From positions 1-7,617 of the forward strand of contig JAJRTK010000432.1 of the NCBI GenBank assembly GCA_024278345.1: a DNA stretch of 7,617 bases. Direction: 5' to 3'. The translations under genes and the position numbers were made by a program. Of this stretch, positions 1 to 3,855 are shown piece after piece (position 1 is the stretch's first letter; each line of letters opens with the position of its first letter). Under the pieces are notes generated by a model, which was not told the origin of the DNA, searched no databases, and was given only the letters and a program-made list of their open reading frames with translations. The DNA comes from a bacterium (GTDB lineage: Bacteria > CSSED10-310 > JAJRTK01).

Positions 1-78
1 CGCCTCAGGGCTCCGATGACCAGCCTGCCCGGTAGCGGCGAAGCCCGAAAGCCGTTGATGGGAAAGACCTACTGGTGA
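1..78 (+). CDS. possible C-terminal tail of a gene entering from the left edge
   Basis: Reading frame 1 is open from the window edge to a TGA at 76-78 and gives 25 residues ending in KPLMGKTYW. The other two + frames stop earlier, at about 17 and 33. Twenty-five open codons in GC-rich DNA are weak evidence, and I do not recognise the peptide. If real, this gene would converge on fadD from the opposite strand. It could equally be non-coding sequence. Confidence 0.15.
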   Translation, partial: RLRAPMTSLPGSGEARKPLMGKTYW

Positions 79-352
79 CGGGTTCGCGCGAAATCCCGCG
101 GTCTAACCCCGGAGTCGCGGGCGCCCGGGTGCGGTGCCAGGCGACGCGGCAATGGGCCGGGCGACAGAAGTCCGTGGCGGGCGCCTGGGCGAGGCTCCAG
201 GCCAGACCGCCGGCCCGCGGGCTTGCCGATGGAGTCGCGGGTGGAGATGGGCGAGCAGCGGTCGGCCGGACGGCCGCCGATGGGAGCGGAACACAACCCT
301 GATGAAGGACCCGGGCGACGCCCGCTCCGCCGCTTTGGAACCTCTTCCGGCG
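79..352. other. GC-rich non-coding region downstream of fadD
   Basis: No convincing gene lies here. The short open frames on both strands are arginine/proline/glycine-rich translations of GC-rich DNA. What can be seen is self-complementary sequence. The hairpins include gcctgg/ccaggc (183-188 with 197-202), the 10-bp palindrome gcccgcgggc (213-222), cggcc/ggccg (263-267 with 272-276) and cgggc-gac-gcccg (312-324). The 11-mer ggagtcgcggg occurs at 111-121 and again at 231-241, exactly 120 bp apart. I looked for RNase P RNA, SRP RNA, tmRNA, cobalamin-riboswitch and group II intron core motifs on both strands and found no convincing match. Confidence 0.4.
312..324 (-). other. short hairpin just after fadD, weak terminator candidate
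   Basis: A 5-bp stem cgggc/gcccg with a gac loop lies about 30 nt past the fadD stop codon in the direction of fadD transcription. The sequence after it on the minus strand (gggtccttcatc) has no run of T, so intrinsic termination is doubtful. It belongs to the short-loop hairpin type found in the other gaps of this window. Confidence 0.25.
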
Positions 353-2167
353 CTACTCCTTGGGATACATGGCGTCGATGAGCTCCTTGTATTTGTCGTC
401 CACGACGCGGCGCTTCACCTTGAGGGTGGGCGTGAGTTCACCGGTCTCCTGGGAGAGCTCGTGGGGCAGGACGTGGAACTTCTTGAGCTGTTCCCAGCGG
501 CCGAGGTCCTTGTTCACCTCGTCCACGATGGGCTGGAAGAGGGCGCGCACCCTGGGATCGTCATTGAGCTTCGCACGGTCCTCGGGGAGAGAGCCGAGAA
601 TTTCCTCCAGGGACTCGAAGTTGGGCGCGATGAGGCCGACGCAGTACTTCCGTTTTTCGCCGATGACGATGGCCTGGTCGATGAGTGGGCTGAGCTTGAG
701 TTTGCTCTCGATGGGCTGGGGCGCCACATATTTGCCGCCGGCGGTCTTGATGAGATCCTTCTTCCGGTCGGTGATGTGAAGAAAGCCGTCGTTGTCGATG
801 TAGCCGATGTCGCCGGTGTGGAGCCAGCCGTCGGAATCGATGGTCTCGGCGGTGATCTCGGGCTTCTTGTAGTAGCCCATCATGATGTTGGGCCCCTTGG
901 CCAGGATCTCGCCATCCCGCTCGCGGCCCGGTTCCGGGGCGATCTTGATCTCCACGCCGGGCCACGGCTTGCCCACGGTGCCGATGCGCGCGGCGCCGGG
1001 GATGTTCGCGCACAGGATGGGGCTGGTCTCCGTGAGGCCATAGCCCTCGAAGACGGTGAGCCCGATGGCCGTCAGGAACTCGCCGATCTCCTTCGCCAGC
1101 GCCGCGCCGCCGCTGATGGCGTATTTCAGGCGGCCGCCGAACTTCTCGTGGAGCTTCGAAAAGACCAGCTTCGACGCCAGGGAATGCTGGAGGCCCAGGA
1201 AAAAGGGAATGCTCTTGCCCTGGTCCAATAGCTTTGCATGCCGGCTGCCCACGCCCAGGGCCCAGTGGACGAGAGCCCCCTTCACGCCGCTCTTGGCACC
1301 GCCCATGACCTTGGCATGGATCTTCTCGTAGATGCGCGGCACGCTGATGAGCATGGTGGGGCGGACCTCGGAAAGATTGTCGATGAGCTTCGGGATGCTC
1401 TCGGCGAAGGCCACGGTGAAACCGAACGCCACGGCGGCGTAGTATCCCACCGTCCGCTCCAAAGAGTGGGACAAAGGCAGGAAAGAAAGCATCCGCCGGA
1501 CAGAAAGATCGACATTGTCGAAGACGGCTCTGGCGCCCAAAACGTTGCTCACGATATTCCGGTGGCTGAGCATGACGCCCTTGGGCTCGCCCGTGGTGCC
1601 CGACGTGTAGATCAGCGTCGCCAGGTCCTCGGGCCGGATGGCCGCCATCCGCTCGGGGATCGGGTCCACCGCCGTGGGGTTCCGGGGATAGACCTCTCCC
1701 AACGTGCTCACCCAATCCGCCGTCTTCGGCACGTCTTCGAAGACCACCACCCGCTCCAGCTTCGGAACCTTCTCCTCCTTCTTCAGCTCCACCAGCTTGT
1801 CGAGCTGGTGCTGAGACGAGACGAACAAGAGCTTCGCCTCGCAATCATTGAGGATATAGGCCACGTCCTTGGGCGGATTCGACGGGTAGATGGGCGCCAC
1901 CACGCCGCCCAGGGAGAGGACCGCCAGGTCGGTAACGCACCACTCCATGCGGTTTTCGCCCATAATGCAGACGACATCCCCCGGCTGCACCCAGTCGCTG
2001 ATGGCCCGAGCCAGGTCCCGCACCCGTCCTTCGTATTCCTTCCAGCTCACGGAGATCCACTTGCCGTCCTTCTTGTGGAGAACCGCCTCCTCGCTCCCGC
2101 TTTCGCTGGTCCGGTTGAAAAAAATCTCTGGAATGATTCTCGGAGTCTTCTGTTCAGTCACCGCCAT
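353..2167 (-). CDS. long-chain fatty acid--CoA ligase, AMP-forming (FadD15-like)
   Basis: This 604-residue enzyme of the ANL superfamily activates a fatty acid with ATP to an acyl-adenylate, then forms the CoA thioester. The product feeds beta-oxidation or lipid synthesis. The length is normal for the FadD15 group. The adenylation motifs are present in order: phosphate-binding loop YTSGTTGEPKG (187-197), PLSHSLERT (231-239), SVPRIYEKI (275-283), GYGLTETSP (375-383), GWLHTGD (447-453), ITDRKKDLIKTAGGKYVAP (465-483) and the C-terminal TPTLKVKR. In the last, K583 fits the adenylation lysine. There is no signal peptide or membrane segment, so it is cytoplasmic or membrane-associated. The ATG at 2167 has a GGGAG Shine-Dalgarno sequence 7 nt upstream, and the gene is intact to TAG at 353-355. 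It stands alone, 608 bp from the next gene. Chain-length preference cannot be read from the sequence. Confidence 0.96.
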   Translation of the reverse strand: MAVTEQKTPRIIPEIFFNRTSESGSEEAVLHKKDGKWISVSWKEYEGRVRDLARAISDWVQPGDVVCIMGENRMEWCVTDLAVLSLGGVVAPIYPSNPPKDVAYILNDCEAKLLFVSSQHQLDKLVELKKEEKVPKLERVVVFEDVPKTADWVSTLGEVYPRNPTAVDPIPERMAAIRPEDLATLIYTSGTTGEPKGVMLSHRNIVSNVLGARAVFDNVDLSVRRMLSFLPLSHSLERTVGYYAAVAFGFTVAFAESIPKLIDNLSEVRPTMLISVPRIYEKIHAKVMGGAKSGVKGALVHWALGVGSRHAKLLDQGKSIPFFLGLQHSLASKLVFSKLHEKFGGRLKYAISGGAALAKEIGEFLTAIGLTVFEGYGLTETSPILCANIPGAARIGTVGKPWPGVEIKIAPEPGRERDGEILAKGPNIMMGYYKKPEITAETIDSDGWLHTGDIGYIDNDGFLHITDRKKDLIKTAGGKYVAPQPIESKLKLSPLIDQAIVIGEKRKYCVGLIAPNFESLEEILGSLPEDRAKLNDDPRVRALFQPIVDEVNKDLGRWEQLKKFHVLPHELSQETGELTPTLKVKRRVVDDKYKELIDAMYPKE

Positions 2168-2174
2168 GTCGATG

Positions 2175-2179
2175 CTCCC
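2175..2179 (-). promoter_or_regulatory. ribosome-binding site of the acyl-CoA synthetase gene
   Basis: The minus strand reads GGGAG, then 7 nt, then the ATG at 2167. This supports that start and the N-terminus MAVTEQKTPR. Confidence 0.7.
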
Positions 2180-2204
2180 ATGCAGTCAGTGCTCAGATTC
2201 CCCG

Positions 2205-2219
2205 GGGCGCGACGCGCCC
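2205..2219 (-). other. hairpin in the fadD upstream region
   Basis: gggcgc-gac-gcgccc forms a 6-bp GC stem with a 3-nt loop. Read as DNA it is a 15-bp palindrome around one central base. It starts 38 bp upstream of the fadD ATG, so it may lie in the 5' leader or act as an operator-like dyad. Nothing else shows a regulatory role. Confidence 0.35.
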
Positions 2220-2534
2220 AACGAGGTCAAGAATACCGCAAAGCTCGTCTCTTGGTGCTGAGTTCCGCTCGCATCGGCGGCAATCCGTCCGCCGCTGCTC
2301 GCCCATCCACGCCCCTGGCACCGGCCATGAGCCGCGAACCCGGCGCCGCCGGATCCCAGGCAACCGGCAGGAGCTCAGCGGGCCCCCAAAAAGAGGTCCC
2401 GTCCCGGCTCACCCATGCGCCTCCAGTGGCCTAAGACCTTTCCAGACCCGGCTCCAGCCCCCAAGAGTCCAAGCTGAATGTAGCAAGACTGGAGCTAAAC
2501 TCAAAAGCAGCCGGGATTGGTGGTGAGACCCAGG

Positions 2535-2574
2535 TATCAACGTAAGGCGGAACACAGCAAGGAAACAAAGAGGA
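2535..2574. repeat. copy A of a 40-bp dispersed intergenic motif
   Basis: The stretch from tatcaacgtaaggcggaaca to the closing aaagagga matches 3576-3616 in the same orientation. About 32 of 41 aligned positions agree, with one gap. It begins about 200 nt downstream of the lipoprotein stop codon in the direction of transcription. Copy B sits about 240 nt downstream of the amidase stop codon. No open frame spans both copies in a consistent way, so a shared non-coding intergenic unit is likelier than a gene remnant. Confidence 0.5.
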
Positions 2575-2613
2575 AGCCGCGCAGCGTACAAAGGAATGGG
2601 TTCAGGGATGTAG

Positions 2614-2716
2614 GGTCACGGTGCGCCGTGACCTTGCTGGAATCCCCGGACGACCGCCGGGTAACGCGAGGCGTGACCCTTCGAGTCACGCAAACGTGAC
2701 CCGCTGAGCGACAGCG
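2614..2716. repeat. GTCAC/GTGAC inverted-repeat cluster (REP-like)
   Basis: Three hairpins lie within 103 bp. The first is ggtcacgg-tgcg-ccgtgacc (2614-2633), an 8-bp perfect stem that G-T and A-T pairs can extend. The second is gcgtgac-ccttcga-gtcacgc (2671-2691), a 7-bp stem. The third is cgctg-agcga-cagcg (2702-2716). A further cgtgaccc copy lies at 2695-2702. The GTCAC core is therefore present five times in both orientations, which suggests a repetitive extragenic palindrome family. No T-run follows on the minus strand, so this is not an obvious terminator for the lipoprotein gene. Confidence 0.6.
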
Positions 2717-2775
2717 AGGCGTTGCCCGAGCACCCCACCATCGCACGTTTTGGGGGAACCACCGCGGAGGTTGGG

Positions 2776-3150
2776 CTATTCTTCGTAGATATCCAAGGCA
2801 ACCCGGCTGGGGTCTGCTGGATCGTATTTCACCGGAAGAACCTTGCCGGGCTGGATCTGGGGGATCCACAGGATCGAGATGAGAGCTTTCGTCTCCGCTT
2901 CATAGGGATCCAATCCCTCGGCGTGGATCTCCAGAAGAAAACCCACCACCGGATCGTGGTTGACAAGGACGCCCGTGTCCCAGATTCTGAGGACCTTCCC
3001 TGAGGCCGGAATGCCATTGGCCCGGATCTCTCTGGCAACTTTTTCTCCGGTGACTCTGTTGACAATGGCGGAAAAACAGCCGGAAGAGAGGCAACCGATC
3101 ATCGCGGCAAGCAGGAGGATCGGCATCCGTGGAGCAATGGGTGAAGCCAT
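2776..3150 (-). CDS. putative small lipoprotein or exported protein, DUF3592-like
   Basis: The product has 124 residues and unknown function. The N-terminus MASPIAPRMPILLLAAM is a short charged-then-hydrophobic export signal. It is followed by IGC (C20) and SSGC (C25), either of which could be the lipidated cysteine; neither is an ideal lipobox. The mature part carries GIPASGKVLRIWDTG, then NHDPVVGFLLEIHAEG, and ends QPGKVLPVKYDPADPSRVAL. That arrangement (variable Gly-Ala-x-Val start, 'TG..VN..P', final 'pG..lpVkYDP.dps.v.l') resembles DUF3592-type proteins. This is recognition by eye, not a search. The frame stays open to 3336, but the upstream part only translates a repeat element. The ATG at 3150 fits the signal sequence and a GAGG 9 nt upstream. 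C20 or C25 lipidation would place it in the envelope. Confidence 0.75.
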   Translation of the reverse strand: MASPIAPRMPILLLAAMIGCLSSGCFSAIVNRVTGEKVAREIRANGIPASGKVLRIWDTGVLVNHDPVVGFLLEIHAEGLDPYEAETKALISILWIPQIQPGKVLPVKYDPADPSRVALDIYEE

Positions 3151-3159
3151 GGGGGAAAG

Positions 3160-3163
3160 CCTC
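3160..3163 (-). promoter_or_regulatory. ribosome-binding site deciding the lipoprotein start
   Basis: The minus strand carries GAGG 9 nt before the ATG at 3150. The 9-bp direct repeat bordering the adjacent mobile element begins 2 bp further upstream, so the element stops just short of this site. Confidence 0.5.
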
Positions 3164-3164
3164 T

Positions 3165-3173
3165 GTTGTTGAA
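3165..3173 (+). repeat. left 9-bp direct repeat (putative target-site duplication)
   Basis: gttgttgaa, followed by gg of the left inverted repeat. It is identical to 3375-3383 in the same orientation, as expected for a target-site duplication. Confidence 0.55.
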
Positions 3174-3374
3174 GGCTCCGTCCATCGTTTCGGCCACCAT
3201 ACGACGCGGAGCGTCGTACATAAATGTGGGTCCAGGGAGCGTGCTCCCTGGCGTGGGTCTGGGAGCAGTGCTCCCAGCGGAGGTCCGGAGGCGGCGCCTC
3301 CGCCGGGTTCCAGGGCCGGAGGCCCCGGGGTAGCACCCGGATTCTACGAGGTGGCCGAGACGATGGACGAGGCC
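3174..3374. mobile_element. 201-bp MITE-like element with terminal inverted repeats
   Basis: The left end (3174-3197) and the reverse complement of the right end (3351-3374) match at 21 of 24 positions, sharing cgtccatcgt and tcggccac. Perfect 9-bp direct repeats (gttgttgaa) lie immediately outside both ends. Inverted ends inside direct flanks are the signature of transposition by a DDE-type transposase. The element is too short to encode one, and open frames through it are translations of hairpin DNA. The interior is almost entirely the hairpin array described separately. An alternative is a REP-type palindromic cassette whose flanking match is chance, but nine identical bases exactly at both borders argue against that. 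No autonomous parent element is in the window. Confidence 0.6.
3200..3330. repeat. tandem array of short-loop hairpins with differing arms
   Basis: Five hairpins follow one another. They are tacgacgc-gga-gcgtcgta (3200-3218), ccagggagc-gt-gctccctgg (3232-3251), ctgggagc-agt-gctcccag (3259-3277), cggaggc-ggc-gcctccg (3286-3302) and gggcc-gga-ggccc (3313-3325; an A/C mismatch then two further pairs extend it to 3310-3328). Stems are 5-9 perfect base pairs and loops are 2-3 nt. The last four are spaced 25-27 bp apart behind a shared linker: tgtgggt, cgtgggt, cggaggt and ccgggtt. The arms differ between units, but each arm matches its partner, so pairing is conserved rather than sequence. Confidence 0.8.
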
Positions 3375-3383
3375 GTTGTTGAA
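3375..3383 (+). repeat. right 9-bp direct repeat (putative target-site duplication)
   Basis: gttgttgaa, identical to 3165-3173 and in the same orientation, directly outside the right inverted repeat. Confidence 0.55.
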
Positions 3384-3575
3384 GGAACGTCCTCTACCCA
3401 TCCATGGCCCGATACAAAGCTGGCGTCAACCGCAAGTCCAATAGCGGCGAGACAAGACCCGGCTCAAGATCGGTCACCCGCTGCACCCCTAGAAACTCTG
3501 CCTGTATCATGCTTTCGAGGAGTCTCCGGACATGATGGACGTAGGCAGCGAGACCATGAACTTGGATGACGCGGC

Positions 3576-3616
3576 TATCCACGTAACGCGGAACAGAACA
3601 GGAAAAGAAAAGGGGA
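3576..3616. repeat. copy B of the 40-bp dispersed intergenic motif
   Basis: It starts tatccacgtaacgcggaaca and continues in an A/G-rich tract ending agggga. It matches 2535-2574 at roughly four of five positions in the same orientation. On the minus strand the tract reads as T/C-rich sequence just after the dyad ggac-tag-gtcc. That could add to transcription termination after the amidase gene. Confidence 0.5.
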
Positions 3617-3662
3617 CCTAGTCCACTTCCCTCTTCCACGGCAATCCACTGGCTCCCATCCG

Positions 3663-3680
3663 AAAAACGGGCGGCGCCCG
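3663..3680 (-). terminator. probable intrinsic terminator after the amidase gene
   Basis: On the minus strand the sequence is CGGGC-gcc-GCCCG followed by TTTTTCGG. This is a 5-bp all-GC stem with a 3-nt loop and a five-T tract, about 176 nt past the amidase stop codon. The stem is shorter than typical. On the + strand no T-run follows, so it would work only for leftward transcription. Confidence 0.4.
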
Positions 3681-3768
3681 AAAAAGAGGACGATAAGCCC
3701 GGAACTCTCATCACGAATCGTAGCGAGGTGGTCGGAGGCGCGTTTCCACCAAGGAGCGGAGAGGCGGA

Positions 3769-3804
3769 CACCGGAGGTGCGTAGGGGCGGGTTGCAACCC
3801 GCCC
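3769..3804. repeat. palindromic intergenic repeat with a perfect 20-bp dyad
   Basis: gggcgggttgcaacccgccc (3785-3804) is a perfect 20-bp palindrome. Five bases before it lies a small hairpin cacc-gga-ggtg (3769-3779) with the same gga loop as two hairpins in the 3200-3330 array. It begins about 50 nt past the amidase stop codon. No T-run follows on either strand, so it looks like a REP-type element rather than a terminator. Confidence 0.6.
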
Positions 3805-3841
3805 GTGAATCTCGTTCAAGGGCCGCCCGACGAGGACGCCG

Positions 3842-3855
3842 GTGGAGACGATGGA
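3842..3855. repeat. partial copy of the mobile element's right end
   Basis: gtgg followed by agacgatgga equals the right inverted repeat at 3351-3370 except that ccg between the two blocks is missing. It ends at the base next to the amidase stop codon (3856-3858). No matching left end was found nearby, so it would be a solo end or a decayed copy. Fourteen matching bases with a gap could be chance. Confidence 0.3.

Larger units (their letters stand above)
2168..2775. other. 608-bp non-coding gap between lipoprotein and fadD
   Basis: No gene is supported. Open frames here are short or run into neighbouring genes out of frame. From left to right the gap holds the fadD ribosome-binding site, a hairpin in the fadD leader (2205-2219), a ccggc-gcc-gccgg hairpin (2340-2352), an otherwise featureless stretch to about 2530, a 40-bp motif shared with the next gap (2535-2574), and a cluster of inverted repeats (2614-2716) next to the end of the lipoprotein gene. 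A fadD promoter should lie in this gap, but I cannot pick out a convincing -35/-10 pair. Confidence 0.6.
3384..3855. other. non-coding gap downstream of the amidase, with repeats
   Basis: One open frame on the minus strand (3394-3819, 141 codons) covers most of this gap. Its N-terminal third is the translation of a 20-bp palindrome and its flanks. Its C-terminal part (YVDSRVIQVHGLAAYVHHV onward) is somewhat protein-like, but I do not recognise it, and I see no reason to call it a gene. In the direction of transcription from the amidase the gap holds a partial inverted-repeat end (3842-3855), the palindrome (3785-3804), a hairpin followed by T5 (3663-3680), a short ggac-cta-gtcc dyad (3614-3624), the 40-bp motif (3576-3616), then about 190 bp with nothing recognised. 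Confidence 0.5.

Noticed and set aside
1-352. RNase P RNA or group II intron fragment, suggested by pieces such as agaagtccgtggc and gaagcccgaaagccg.
   Set aside because: The rest of the conserved cores (for example the gaggaaagtccgggc region of RNase P, or intron domain V) could not be found on either strand.
134-2434. Two long + strand open frames (134-1231 and 1238-2434) opposite fadD.
   Set aside because: Antisense shadows of a confidently recognised acyl-CoA synthetase. Their products show no motif.
3200-3330. CRISPR array.
   Set aside because: Units are 25-27 bp with no constant repeat and no spacers of uniform length. The arms are self-complementary and there are no cas genes.
3151-3336. 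N-terminal extension of the lipoprotein gene to an ATG at 3336.
   Set aside because: The 62 extra residues are the translation of the hairpin array and inverted repeat. The ATG at 3150 begins a proper export signal and has a ribosome-binding site.
3394-3819. 141-codon minus-strand open frame in the amidase-lipoprotein gap.
   Set aside because: Its first third translates the 20-bp palindrome and flanking repeats, it crosses the terminator-like hairpin and the 40-bp motif, and I recognise no domain. A genuine gene remnant cannot be fully excluded.
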